Assembly: GCA_034509425.1 (NCBI GenBank)
Contig: JAVTVJ010000566.1
Location: forward strand, 1,660,953 to 1,724,952
Length of the DNA: 64,000 bases
Reading direction: 5' to 3'
DNA from: Eopsaltria australis
Lineage: Eukaryota; Chordata; Aves; Passeriformes; Petroicidae
The position numbers and the translations under genes were made by a program. This document shows positions 28,241 through 41,512 of this stretch, one piece after another; positions within the stretch are counted from its first letter, which is position 1, and the number at the start of each line of letters is the position of its first letter. The notes below the pieces were generated by a model. It ran no database searches, was not told the DNA's origin, and saw only the letters and a program-made list of their open reading frames with translations.

Positions 28241-31200
28241 CTACTGAGAAAATGCTCTTCTCATTTACAAATGACTCCAGAGCAGCGCTTTGTTTATCCT
28301 CATCTGCTGTGTGCACTGCAGCATTTCAGTACACAAGATGACCATATTCTATTAAACTGTAAAAGGTCAGTACACAGTGCTGCAATAAAATCAACTCTGT
28401 GTAAAACAGATGACATTTATAGTACAAACACAATATTCAAGTCACTAAAGGAATAAACGTGCGCCAGCTGCTTTTCAAAGCAAAAGCGTTGTTTACAAAA
28501 AAACAGCACACGCAGCAAGAGCCAGCAGAGCTCGGAGAATTCTTCACAGAACTTAGGCCAAAACAGACTTTCTTGTAAAAAAAAAAAAAAAAAAATAAGA
28601 ACATCACTAAACATGAGTTACCCATACAGAATAAATTGTATCTACTTCATGCTGTCTCAAAAGCAATGAGCTAATGCATGCTCATTGCTAAAATACCTTG
28701 TTAATTTGTCATAAAGTTGGAATTTCTATCCAAGTCCCTACTGTTACATCGACTCCTCCTTCAATTAATTTGTAGAGCTGACCAAATGTTTCCACAGCCT
28801 TATTCAACACACAATTGATATATTTCATACCAGCGGGTTATGCATAACCGATTACACAAAATCAATCAAAACTGGTACAATGCTGGATGTAAACTCATCT
28901 GTTTACAAATTAAACTTATGTGAAAACTACTGAAATCATGATTCAATCATGATGCTTGAAATTTGGTAAATTACAAGTTCTCATTTTGTGCTGATGACTT
29001 TTGTTGCTTCCCCAAATAAAGATTACTTTGGCTTATGCAATTGATGGTTTTATTACAGATAGAACACTAAATACTATTTTTTGTTACACACCCTTAAGAT
29101 TTCTGTGTTTTTAATTTAGAAGATGGGCCAGGAACTTATTTGTTACAACACAATCATCCTTTTCAATCATTTGTTTCTACCTGAATTGCCATGCAAGTTT
29201 TGGAAATGCAGCTGCACAAACCCCGTTATCCTCCTTCCCTGGTGACTGGTGTTAGGTGATTGTGGCATTCAAGTGTTCTGACTCCCCTCCAGCAATTCTT
29301 GGGTATTTCTCATTTTTAAATTTAGGCATAGGCACAAAGAATAGGAATTCCCACAGGATATAGAAATAGGGAGCCAAAGTATGGAGGAATTCCTTGCTCT
29401 CCATCAGCCAGGGCACCACAGCAGGAGCCCAAATCCACAGCAATCCTCCCTCCTGCCCAGCTGGCAGCCCTGGGAGGCAGGACAAGAACGGTGACAACAC
29501 GGGAAGGGGAGGAGGAAAACAGCTGGGGGTGTTGAGGGAAAGCCAGAGCAGAGGGGTGCTGGAGGTGTGGCAGAGGTGTGGCAGCACAGAAAAGGACACT
29601 TGTGTGCACGGACCTAAATACCAACCTGTTCTCAACTAGACTGTGCAAGTTCATTTGCTCTCCTGACTTAATTAGCAATATAAAAACAATTTAGACATCC
29701 TGTAGCCAGAGCATCAACTCAACTCCTGCACTGACTCTTGATTGAAGGCTCCTTTTTATATAAAATAATTTCACTTCACAGCTGTGAATTTGATGTTTTC
29801 CAAGAAGGAAAACTTGGTTTTCATCTCAACTCCTGGTTTTCCAACAGCACAAAGAGCCACATCAATAATCTGGGGGGAGGAGGGGAGTAGATGTCCCAGA
29901 AGGAATTACTGCTGATTTAGCGCACCAAGAAGTGCTGACCAATGATTTCCGTGGGTCATGTTTGTGGTTTAGAAAATGAGTTATTTTAATAAGATGTAGT
30001 AAGTTCAGGCCCTGAGACAGCAGTGACTTCATACGTAATTTGAACAGAATGCACGGTTGGTTAAGAAGGAAAAAATGGAAAAGGAATTAAACTTAAAAAA
30101 ATAAGGTTTAGATCTTTGGGAAAAAAAATCGGCATTTTTTCCTGCCACTTCCAGCTTTTCTTTCAAAGCAAGTTAATCAGCAGTGTTGCACAATAAGTTG
30201 TCCAGTCCTGAAGATATAAAGAGTAGCAACAAATCATATGAAAAACCTATTCCAGGTCTCTGAAAGCATCACTGCCCCGACCCAACGATGCTACTTCACT
30301 TCTGATTTAATAATCTAAGATTAAATTGCTTACTGCATTAATCAGTCACCATATTCATGTCATGAGCACACACAGAGATCCCTGCCTCTTTCATGATTAA
30401 TTGCAGCCTCAGGGTTTGCCTGCAGAAAATTCTCATTAAGACAAACCAAACTAAAGCCACTTCCATTCTGAGCGGGTGTCCCCAGAAGAGATTTAAGTGA
30501 ATTGCCTGGAATTAACTCTCACATTCATCAACTCAAGTCTTTCCTTCTGCACCAACACTACAGACATGTCCTGAAGGATAAGCGTGCCCATTCCAGTGAT
30601 GTCCTAGTTTGACACAATGCAGTGATCCTTCAGGCAATAGCTGCAGCTGAGTTTTTCAGAAGCATTGAAATAAAAGACATCTTCAGCTATTTTAAGTTGG
30701 CTCCAGTTTTGGAGAGATTCTGAGTTTTACACCACTACAGATCTTCGTGGTTCTGCACACCTACAAACTGCAGGTAGAGCACAAAGTGTGCTGCAGCAAT
30801 GCCACCGCAGCTGGTGCTGCAGCCTCACTGGCCCAGCCAAGGTCCCTGCATTGCTGGATGTCACTCCAAGGCTAAGAAGGAAAACAATTCAGCACAAGTC
30901 ATTTGCCTGCCACAGGCAAGATGAACCACGGACAGCAGTGGGACAGGATTGGTGTGAGCAGTGAGGCTGGCGATAAAGAAAAGCAGGAGACAGCCCAGGG
31001 CTGCAGCCCGGGCTCTGCAGGAGCACCGCTGCTACACGGCAAGGATGAACAGCTACAACGAACCAGGACACGAAACAAACTTACTCCGGTTCGCAAATGT
31101 CTCTTTCTAACTGAATTCAAGCTGCAAAAAATAAGCAAGCAAGCAATTCGAACTAAAGAAAGCCCGAGCAGGAAGAATTCAGTTGTGCTGATACACCTAG

Positions 31201-31934
31201 AGGAGTTTTCTACTCCCAGCCCAGCAGCCTATGGATCACAATAACAGGAGGGTCAGGGAGCCCCGCTGGAAGCACAGCAGGAACAAAGCGACAGCATCAC
31301 AGCGGGGACCCGAGGAGAGCGGGCCAGCACAGCCACGGGTCCAGCTGTGAGGCATGCTCAGCCTCCCCTGCGCAGGCACGGCTCCAGGGCTGCGGGATGC
31401 TCATCCCACTGCTCATTCCCCCTGCGCAGGGCACGGCTCCAGGGCTCCGGGATGCCCGCTCTCACGGTTCCGGAGCAGGGGGATGCCCACCCCGGCCGGT
31501 CCGGGCCCACCCGCGCGGCTCCGCGCTGGCGCTGACAGGCGCTGGCCACGACCCGGCCCCGCTACGCTCCCCCCGACCCTTGGGCACCCTCGCCCCGCCC
31601 CGGCCCTCTCGGCACCGTCCCCGCAGCGGGAGCCCTGGCCCGGGCGATCCGGCCGCGAAGCTCCGCAGGCCCGAAGCCGCCCGGCTCTCCTTCTCCTCCT
31701 TCCCCCGTCTCTGCCGGGGCCGAGCGGCCGAGGCGGCGGCCGGGTCAGCGCGCCCGGGGCCGAGCCGGGAGCGGCGCCAGCGCAGAACGGAGCGTTGCGA
31801 AGAGAGGAAACACGGGGAGCGGTTCTCCCGCTCCCCCCGGCGCCCCCCGGCCGCCCGTACCTGTGTCCCGGGCCCCCGGCGGGTCCCCCGCGCCCCGGTG
31901 CCGCCCGGCGCCGCTCGTTCCGCGCCTCACAGAA

Positions 31935-31943
31935 AATGGCGGC
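31935..31943 (+). promoter_or_regulatory. YY1-type motif, plus orientation
   Basis: The plus strand reads AATGGCGGC inside exon 1 of RAF1. It faces away from RAF1 and could mark a divergent transcript. Motif match only. Confidence 0.4.
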
Positions 31944-32074
31944 CCCGCGCCCAGGCAGACATTTATCCCCGCCCATCGCCCGCTCGGCGCTCCACGCCGG
32001 CCCTGCGCCCGGCCGCCCGCCCGCTCCCGCCTCCCCGCCTGGCGCCGAGCGCCGAGCTGCCGATCGCCCGCGCC

Positions 32075-32084
32075 GCCGCCATTT
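32075..32084 (-). promoter_or_regulatory. YY1-type motif, RAF1 orientation
   Basis: On the minus strand the site reads AAATGGCGGC, matching the YY1 core ATGGCGGC. The human RAF1 first exon also carries an AGATGGCGGG-type site, by memory. Motif match only. Confidence 0.5.
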
Positions 32085-32520
32085 GGGAGCGGCTGGGGCG
32101 GCGCGGCTCGGCTGAGGGAGAAGGGAGGCAAGGAGGGGATCCCAAGGGGATCCCGCCGGGATCCCGCCGCCGCTGCCGGCCTCCAGCCCTGCCCGCCACC
32201 CGGCTGGGAGCGCGGCATGAGCGGAGCTGCTGCGCCAGGGGTGAAGCGGGCGCCGGTGGGGCGGCAGAGCCGCTCCCCTCAGCGCTGCCGCCTCACAGCC
32301 GCCCTCACAGCCTCACAGAGCCGGCCGCCTCCCTCACCCCGCACCAGCTAAATCCCTCGGCAGTTTTACAGATAATTAGTTAGTTAATCAGCCCCGATGT
32401 GTGGGCATCGAGAGCGGGCGGGTCCGAGCGGAGCCTGTGCCAGGCGAGCCGTGCCGCACCTGGGCAAAGCCGGGCCTGTCCTACCTGTGCACAGCAAAGC
32501 CCGGCTCTGAAGGCAGCAGG

Positions 32521-35500
32521 CAGCGATTCCCAAGGGGCGGTACGTGCTGAGGGGTGGGGTGTGAGCTGCTGGGAAAGGTATCTGGGGAGAAATAAATAAA
32601 TTTAAAAAAAAAAAAAATAGCGTGCAAGCGCTTTCCTGGAGGAGACGGGGACCAGCTGTCAGGCAGCAATCCCTGGGTAACTCGGCACAGCGTCCATGGA
32701 AAATAGGGATACAAAAAGGCTCTGCTGGCTGTTAACTCACTTATTTTCGCTTTGAAACTTACAGAACAGCCCATCAAAATAATAAATTATCACCTCAAAA
32801 CACAGCTTTTCAGGGTACCCATTGCAAAGGAAAGCGTTTCTCCCAGAAATGTTTTTAAAGAGTGTTGCACGTTTGCATTTGCAGTCATGTAAGTTACATT
32901 AATTGTTAATTAAATAAGCGTTGCTCTAAAGAAGAGCCTTCAGCAAAATTCTCAGCCTTAGTTTGGATTTCTCCGCAGAAGAAAGTTCTGATATAAACCA
33001 AAAGCTGAGTTCAGCTAAACTCACATTAACCTCAGAGAGGCATAGCAAGGACAAGGAAAAAGCAGCACTGCTGGGTTTGCCTCTTCTAAGCACCAAATAA
33101 GAAAAAAAATCTCAAAAGTTAAAGAATCCTTAGGTCGTGGTGCTCTCCAGGGAGAAAGGTGCTTGCCAAATAATAGGGGATTGAGATGGGGGTGGCAGCC
33201 AGGAGCTCTGGAAGGCTCAAACACAAGTTTCCATGTCTCTAAAATGCTGTGGTGCCCTTCTATTCTAAAAGTCACCACTGATTCCCGTGTAATAATGCCT
33301 TCAACTTAGAGGATATTGCTAAAAGAAATATTTAATATTTACAAGACAAACCACACGGAGATCCCAGCTATTATAAAAGACCTTATTCTCTAATTTTCCT
33401 CTTCCCCATTGCTGTGGGCTCAGACCTACCAGAACACTAAATCCAGACTAAGATGGTCTCCACTGAGGGCAAAATTTAAAATCTGAATCATCCCTTTCAA
33501 ATTCTTAGAGAGTTAACTTCTCAATGTCCCATCTCAACTGAAGAAGTGCCATGATGCACAGGTCCGGTTAATTTATGATTTACAGGAGTCACATCCATGT
33601 ATCTGACTGCAAAACCTGGCCCAGGAGAAAAAAAATATATACTAAAAGCAGAATGTGCAATAAATATTCACATGGTTGTAGACTAAGCGTGTCCATGTAA
33701 TATGGTAGAGTAGTACAGATTTTAGCAAAATGTGCAAAAGGATCTTAAAATACTGTAATATAAAATGTAAGCACAATGAGGAGCTTCAAAAAAACAGAGG
33801 GAAAGAAGGGAAAATCAGCTCAAGAAGAGGAGGTTTTGACAAAGACCTTTCATAAAGTTTTGAACTTCTTTTAAAACCCTAGAACAGTGAAGGAGCGTAG
33901 TCATGAAGCAAATAAACACAGGTCTGGAGGAAAGCAAGCCAAATCTCAGCACAGGCAAAGAAAGACAATAATTGCAAGAAAGAAACAGAAAAGCAAACAA
34001 GGAAACTGAAACATTACAGCACTGAAGGGGAAGGGAAACAAAAACCCAACAGACTTTCCAAACTAAACTGAAAATTACCAGCATTCTTGCCGGGGTTGAT
34101 CTGGTTTATGTTTGTGGTGAGATGTTTAAAGTGTGAATGTCCAGGTATTAGACTTCCATTTGTCCAGGCATTTAATCAGATCTTACATTTTCACCATCTG
34201 GAGGGTTGTTCTACAAAAAGCAGCCTGGGGAGTGGTTAGGAGGAGAATGAGAACCACAGGACTCCAGGCTGTGACAGCACCGTTCTCCTGAGGTGTGAGG
34301 TGCTTGTAGCCCTGGGGATTAATTCCCTTTCCTCCCACAAGCAAAACCATCTCAGCCTCATGGACCTCAGCTTCCTCACAGTGCAAATTGGGAGGGATCA
34401 TCCCCATCTTTAGAGTTCTAACACTGACTGCTTGAAAGGAGCTTAGAAAAGTGAAATCTTCCCTTACTTATGCTACATCCATTTGCAATATTCCTGTGTT
34501 CCCAGTCTTTACTTGGGGATTCTCAAAAAATATCAATCTGAAGTGGCACCACACAACCTTAGTTGTATCCCTAATACCTCTAAGCCTCAGAAGAATGAGC
34601 AGCAAGAATCAGGAGTGGAATGCTGGCTGGGAAAAAGAAGAAATGCAAATACACACTTTATTATGGAATTTTGGGTACCAAATCTTCATCCTTCCCTCCT
34701 CAAGCCAAGGATTGCTATGGACAAACTTTGCCATTTTATCCTCTGAGCCACAGTCAGAGCATTGTCCTTCTGCAAGGTTTGATTATGCTACAAATTATTC
34801 TCTTACTCCTGCATAAGATTTTTTTTTTTAAGTAAGAGAACATTGTTTAGGAAAAACTTAAGTCAAGTTAGATACAAAAGAAGCCCAGCATACAGAGACT
34901 ATGAGGAAAGTGGCCTTGAACAAATCAAGCATTAGCAACCCAAAAGAGAAGCCAAATAAGGCATCTCTCATTTGTATGATGATGCATAAACTATTTATAT
35001 TTTACCATCCAGCTGAAAGACTTTATTATTTCCCCGTGTCACCAAAGTGTTCAAAGGAGGGGAAGTACAATTTTTACTTAGGGTTTTTTCATGCATTGAG
35101 AATTGAAATTGCATAAATGAACAACAGAACACCTTATATATGAAACTGTTAGTGCAGTAAACTTGTTTTGCTGGAATGAAAACCATTATTTCTGTTGCTT
35201 TGTCCTGAACAAATTGTCAATTTTTTACTTTATCCATATCCAAATAAAGGTGGTTGCTGTGGGGCTGGTGACAGTACTTGCCTTTCTCACCCTGTCCAGC
35301 AGCTCTCAGCCAAATCTTGGGAGACAAATCTCTCTTTTCCGTATGAAAATCTCTTTACCATAATCTATTAGGTGTTCATGGTTCTTGGGTGCCTTTCTAT
35401 AAAATTAACAATAAATGCCCTGGATGAAAACATCAATTAGGTAGATTTTCAATACCAGTTTGTGTGGGAACACTTCAGAGTGTAAATTGAAGCAGCTTTT

Positions 35501-38500
35501 CATTAAGCCTTGCAGTAATTAAATTATTCTGAGAGTGCAGCTCTATAAACAGTAAACAACAATCTCCTGCTGAAAAAATAAAGTTATACGAGCCCATGAA
35601 AGATTTTTGGAGTTTTCAGCCAAGTCTGCAGCAGTTTGCAGTGCTGGGAGTGCTGCTGCTGTCAGTTACGGCATTGCAGGTGTCCAGTGTCTCTGGGTCT
35701 GTGCAGTGCAGCACAGCATTGCTGCTCTCCAATTTCACTGCAATCCAATTTGCTTCTAGGAAAATTCCAGGCACTGCACTCCCCCAGCCAGTTCTCTCAG
35801 GCTTTTTTCCAGACAGGCTGAGCTGAGTGCCTTTCCCGAATTTTAGATTCTCCTCTGCAGTGTTTATGACCAAGATTTAACTTTCTCCTGGTGTGAGAAG
35901 AAGCTCTGACGTGCAAGAATTCTCAGAGCTTTGAAACCTGAGCTGTCCAGTGCAGGTCCTGCTCTCAGACAATTTCCCCTCATGACCCAGCCAATCCTCT
36001 GAGTCCTTTGCTGCTCCTCACCTTGGTGCCAAACAAATAAAAACAAAAAAAAAAAATCTGTTTGTACAGATCAGCTGAGAAAAATCAAATAGAAAATATC
36101 CCTAAAGCTACGTGGCTTCAAAGTGCTCTCTGTGAAGCTGTGTCTGACAAGTACAAATTTAATTTATCAGCTGACCAGAACTGGTTTTTCCCCACAGCTG
36201 GAAGTGTGTTGGAGGGATAGCAGTTAAATTCCAAATAATTTTGGAAAGGATTCAGAGTCTGGGTAAATCTCCTTTCAGAACACAGGAAGTTTCAAAGAGC
36301 ACAAGACAAATGCACCAGGTCAGCTGGGACAGTTGGATACTGAGAATATCAAAGCATCACAATAATTTAAGAATAATGTTTTATAAATGTAACGTGGAGG
36401 TTCTGAACTGATGAGTGCCACCTGCACAGGGAATAAAAACTCAGTCTGAATAAGCATTATTTGAGCTCCAAAAAGAGGACAATTTTTTTAAAAATTAAAA
36501 ATCTAGGCTATAATTTGTGTCTGTTTTAACAGTCGTTCCTACTGCAGAGACAATAAATACAGCACTTTGCTTTACACATGTATTCTATTTTTGAAACCTA
36601 ACCAAACTGGTTTATTGGGTTTATTTTGACTTTCTGAAAAAGTCTAACCACAACAAAATCTCTTCAGAGCTGGGTACTACAGTTTAAAAATAACAACGCA
36701 TAAATAGCTCTTTCTTGACAAACATTTTTAGAACCCAGCCTGAACATATCCTAAAAATCTCTTCTGCAGCAGAGCAATTACACCTGATACAGAGCTACAT
36801 AAAGGATTTGTCATCTGATTTAGTGTGATATTAAGCTGTGCATTGACGATTTCTCATGATAACTGAACTCCACTCAATACTTAGTTTCTCTCCAAGCAGA
36901 AGAATTACAGCTGTTTGTTGTAATAATGTAGAGGATGACAGCAAAATTTCATTTTTCTGTGAGGAATCATGAGCATGGAATGAGTAGTGACAGGGTAAGA
37001 CAGGAGGCTGGTATCAAAGTTAAAAATACACAAAATGCACAAAACTCCTTTTATCTCTTCACAAATCATATTTGTGAAAAAAAGCCCGAGTGGGTTTTTT
37101 GATAGTTGTGGTGAGGAACTCGCACTCACTGTGATGTGTTGGTACCGAGCCCTCGCTCCTGCCCTGCTCACATCACTCTCAGCTTTATCAAAGGCAGATT
37201 CCAGAGACAAGGAAAGCCAGGGCAGGCAGCGAGTCCATCCCAGGGCTCTGCAGCTCTGCTGCTCCCAGATAACTCAGGTTAATTAACATGTGGCTATAAG
37301 GTCGTAAATACCTGCATCTCTCAAAGGTTCATGCAGGCAGCACGAAGACAAAAGTCTATTTCAGCCACGTGCCTGCATTCCTGCACTGAGAGGAATGCAA
37401 CTCTCGTTGACTGGAGTCTGTTACAGAAAGCAATGCAAAATAATAATAATTTTTTTAAAAAGCTGTCTGGCTTTCAGCTCCAGCCTATTTATCCATTGTC
37501 TTTCAAGTTCATCTCCACCATTGAGATAAACAAAGATAGGTGATCAAAGGGCTGCGTTATTTTGGCGATACACCCCTGCTGCAGCCAGCCTTTGATTCCT
37601 CTCCTCCGTGTCCTCCAGAGCAATTTGTGCTTTGAGGGCCAGCACAATTAAAAATCATGGTGCAAGCACCTGCCTCCAGCAGCAGGGCACTGTGAAAATG
37701 TGCCAGCAGGGCAGGGTTTTGGTCCTGCAGCTGCTGAGGGTTGGTGGCTGTGCAAGTGCAAGTTCTACCAGCCCTGTCTGAGGCACGGAGCATTCCAGAG
37801 CTGCACACAGGGGGATTTCACTCTGGAATGATGGACACATCCTTTACAGGGAGCAGCACTGCTCTGGCATCAGGAGATTCCCCCTGGAAGCTCTAACATG
37901 ATACACCACTGTAGCCATGCCATTTTTTAAGAAATTACAGGTCTATGGCTCATTTGGTGTCTGACTGTAAAGGTGGGGGATGTTTTAGTCGGATTTTCAT
38001 TTGTTCAGGACTTTTTTGCTGTTGCACATTCATCTCTCAGACTGGCCAGTGCTGATCAGGTTGATTATATCCATCAGAATATATTTCTGCTTCAATAGAA
38101 AACTCAACTCTGATTAAAGCTTCTAACACAAGCTGACGTTCACTTCAGTCTGATTTTTTAATGGACTCCTTTTTTAATTTCTTATTGCAAGATAATAAAA
38201 ACCCAAAACAATGCTATGAGCAAAACAAGTAAATTACTTGAGCAGTAATTAGCAAAGACATCAGGCCAAAGGAATGCAAACATACAAGTCTCCTGCTGGA
38301 GCTCAGAGCAGGAGCCCAGGGTGCTGTGTTGGGAGATTTGTTCAATCTCTCAGCAACTGCTCAGAAATGAGTGTGGACATGCCTGCTTGTACCTGAGTAT
38401 TTTTAATACTTTGGAGATACACATCTGATACTCACAGCTATCCACATTCATTTATTCACACATTCCTCACCTGCAAACCCATTTCTCGTGGAGACAGGAG

Positions 38501-40292
38501 CTTTGCACTAGCAGCAAATTATGCAAGGCTTTCTCCTGCCCTGCTTAGAAATAGAATTCTGACATAAGGGCTTGAGTCCATCATTGCTGAGACATCCATT
38601 TGATTTGATTGTGAGGCCAAAGAAATACCAAAAAAACAAAATCTAAAGCAAGCTGAACCCTTTGCTTCTCACACAGCAAGTATTTGTCATTTGGAATAAC
38701 TGATTCTGTGTTCACACATTAACTTCTAGACAGGAAATGAATAAAAAAGGTGATTTTTCTCCCCTTATCACATACAAAATGGATGGAAAGGAATAGCAAT
38801 GTTTTGTTGCCAGTGTATAATGTATTTACTTATAATTCCAGCTTGGGGTTTGATGAGTTCAGTCAGTTCTGACACAGATTTCAGTTTTGACACAGATTCC
38901 ATGCTGTCACCTGAGTTCTGAGCAGTGCTGCTGCAGGGTCCCAGCCACTGGGGCTCTCTGCTGGCTCTGAAATTGCAGCAGAGCCAAAGCTGTCCTGGGG
39001 CAGGGAGGGCGAAACTCCAGGGCATTATTTCCATCTGGGGAGCTTCAGTGCTGAGACATCTCCCCAGGACACACCTGACAGATCCACCTCTTCTTTGAGA
39101 ATAAACCCAGGTGGATTTTCTCCTTCTCTTGTGAAAACCTCATTGTGAATAAGGAACAGCATGACCAAAAATAGCTTATATTGGTACAAGCAATCTTCAG
39201 ATGCTTTGCCCCAGCACTCTCTGGGTAAATTATCTAACTTCTTGTAGCTTTCAGACCTCAAAATTACCCATTTGAACTAAATATTTGGGTGAAACATTCA
39301 GTGAAAAGCAATAAATTATTTCCCCAAGGAATGGATTTTGATGTATCAAGTTTTCAAGTAGGATCACGCTCTCGGCTGACAAGAATGCAAGCAGAATTAT
39401 TTGCCTTCTTTTTTCCCCCTCTCCTTCTTCATTTATCTTTTGATAACAGTCAACTTCACACATTCTTAAAGAAGTATTGATGATTATAGCCATAGTTTTA
39501 ATCAAAATTAAAATTGCATGTTTTATATGCAAATTTCATATTTTAAATACAATATGCAATATATGTATTATTATATATTATAACATAAAATAGTTTTTTG
39601 CCCCTGCTTTGTTTATACCAGGAGAGTTCAGGATATTTCCATTAAAATCAAATGACTAAAATTCAGATTTTTCGTGCTATCAGAGCAATGTATATTACTG
39701 AGATTGTATAAAACAGAGGAATTGCCATTTCTGGAGCAATCCTTGGAAGTCTCTGAGCAAGGATCAGAAATAGGATCCATTCTCATATTTGACACAATAA
39801 AATATCACGGATTTATTTCATCTAATATCATGTCATTCACTTGAGCATTTCACTCCAGCACGTGGAAAATCCAAGTTTCTCTTAGGGATAGGAAATAGAC
39901 TCAAGTGATTAAAAGTCTTTGGTTACTTTTCCTGGTTGCTTTTTGTTGCTTGTTTTTGCAGGAAGCTCTGAATTCTCGGAGGAAAGCTCCAAGCTGTTTG
40001 TGTGGCTTTGTGAGTAATGGAAAGAATTTACACAAAATATGCCACTGCTGGGTAGTGATACGGAACAATAAATAATAAAATAGGTGAGAGGTGGGCATTG
40101 CTCAGACTCCCTTTCTATAAAATCCCTTTTTCCTGGAGGAAAGTGGAACTGCTGTGCAACAGCTCCCATGAAACAGTTGGGATGATAATTGCCAAGGAAT
40201 TGCTGTGGAATTTGGCAAGGAGCCACCGTGTCCTAATTACCTTTACTTTGCACTTTTTGGTCTGGAAGTTGCTGCTATTGTAGAATTCACTA
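32521..40292. other. No gene recognised
   Basis: AT-rich DNA upstream of the RAF1 promoter. I find no exon chain, RNA gene or clear mobile element on either strand. Open frames are short and lack recognisable motifs. The block at 35596-35826 has a hydrophobic 76-codon frame with no supporting features. Confidence 0.6.
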
Positions 40293-40405
40293 ATCCTGAG
40301 TAAATGGGGTTGTTCTGCTGCAGCAGAAACCTGGGCAGGCTTTCAAAAAAATAAGAATTATTGAAAATATTGTTTGGTAAAAGACTTGACAAAGATAATA
40401 AATCC
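40293..40405. repeat. 115-bp direct repeat, copy 1
   Basis: Matches 41396-41512 in the same orientation. Shared blocks include atcctgagtaaatggg, ttgttctgctgcagca and ctttcaaaaaaataagaa. The family is not recognised. Confidence 0.85.
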
Positions 40406-41395
40406 TAGGTAGTTGAACAGCATTGTAAGTAATCCTTCATGCAGGCTTTTGAAATTAACAATCATTTTCTGATGAAAATTGGTAGTTTTTCATTCAATAT
40501 TTTGTTCCCCATTGAAGGAGCAGCAGTTCCAAGAAAACTTTGATCACAGAAGGCGAGAATGCAAAATTATCCTTTCACAACAACTTAATGCAGCAGAAAA
40601 CTTTCAAAGCAACGAGCCCTATAAATACTATCCTCACCACAGCTATTCACTACAAGGCATAACAGCCCTGGAGCTCATTAGCATGTTCAAATTAATGAAT
40701 GTCATTAGGAAGGGCAGCGTGAAGCATAATTCACTTCACAGCGAAGCAGCTGTTGCTGTGCCACGGGGTTGTCCCAGTTCCACTAACACCCACCTTCAAA
40801 CAGCCTCAACTGCTGGATTTTTCAGCTTCCCCTGAACCTGTTCCTGTGATTTCCTCGTTGACATTCAATGTAAACACACAGCCCACAGCTCTTATCAGAG
40901 AGCCTGGATCAGTGTCTGCCAGAGCTGCTGCCTCACCTGCAGCTGCTGCCACCCAGGAGCTTCCCACCAGCAATGCCAGCTGGGCTCCCTTCAGAGCACT
41001 CACAGGATTAAGCTTAAAAAGTTTGGTGAGTAATTCTTGCTAGACTCACACTATCAGACAGATTAACTGAGTCAGGTTTGTAATTCCTTAGAGAATTTTT
41101 AATTTTATTGGCTGAATTTCCAGGCACAAGCTTTCCCTTCCAGCAGCAGCAGCAGTGTGAGTTAACCCTCTCCCAGGTGATGCGCTCACAGCAAGTCACA
41201 GTTCATGGCTTTGTCAAAGGTTTAAGTTTCACTCTGCAGCAGTGAGAAAAGCAGGGTTTGGTTAAGGCAATGTGGAGAAAAGCAGAGCTTGGTTAAATTC
41301 TCTGAACCTCATCTTTTCTTCTGAGAATAAAAAGTAGGGGCAGTGCTCTGCTTTAGGGCTGAGGTGCAGTTTAACAGTGCAGTAACTGTAATTAT

Positions 41396-41512
41396 ATCCT
41401 GAGTAAATGGGATTGTTCTGCTGCAGCACAGACCCGGGCAGCCTTTCAAAAAAATAAGAACGCACTGAAGATGATATTTTGTAAAAGAAGATTTGGCAAG
41501 GATATAAAACGC
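41396..41512. repeat. 115-bp direct repeat, copy 2
   Basis: Partner of 40293-40405, about 1.1 kb away, roughly 80-85 percent identical by eye. Confidence 0.85.

Larger units (their letters stand above)
15439..31860 (-). other. RAF1: RAF1 intron 1 (16.4 kb)
   Basis: The intron runs from the exon 1 donor (gtacgg at 31860) to the exon 2 acceptor. I see no second gene. Contents: a candidate 56-nt alternative exon (22708-22763), a 171-bp tandem duplication (27907-28240), poly-A runs near 20627-20650 and 28577-28596, and weak CR1-like remnants near 16110-16150 and 23220-23310. A chance frame of 222 codons on the plus strand at 21255-21923 has no recognisable domain. The rest is ordinary intron sequence. 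Confidence 0.85.
31861..32090 (-). other. RAF1: RAF1 exon 1, non-coding (5' boundary approximate)
   Basis: The 3' border is seen: GGGACACAG followed by gtacgg on the minus strand at 31861/31860, the only good donor of the CpG island in a fitting position. The 5' border is inferred from a sense-strand YY1 motif at 32075-32084, which in many TATA-less promoters lies just downstream of the start. Upstream ATGs at 32082-32080, 31976-31974 and 31962-31960 would be inside the mRNA if this boundary is right. Confidence 0.6.
31340..32520. promoter_or_regulatory. RAF1: CpG island promoter of RAF1
   Basis: This is the only strongly GC- and CpG-rich block of this size in the window, and it surrounds the RAF1 first exon. 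It has no TATA box. It contains GC boxes (for example CCCCGCCCC at 31593-31601 and CCCCGCCC at 31967-31974) and two YY1-type ATGGCGGC motifs in opposite orientations. Such islands commonly drive housekeeping genes in both directions. Its left edge has a 54-bp imperfect direct repeat (copies from 31366 and 31420). All long open frames here are a result of high GC content. Confidence 0.9.

Noticed and set aside
31354..32383. Several frames of 150-330 codons on both strands
   Set aside because: The CpG island has few stop codons by composition. The frames overlap each other on both strands and show no domains. Only the exon 1 upstream frame that continues into exon 2 is kept as a finding.
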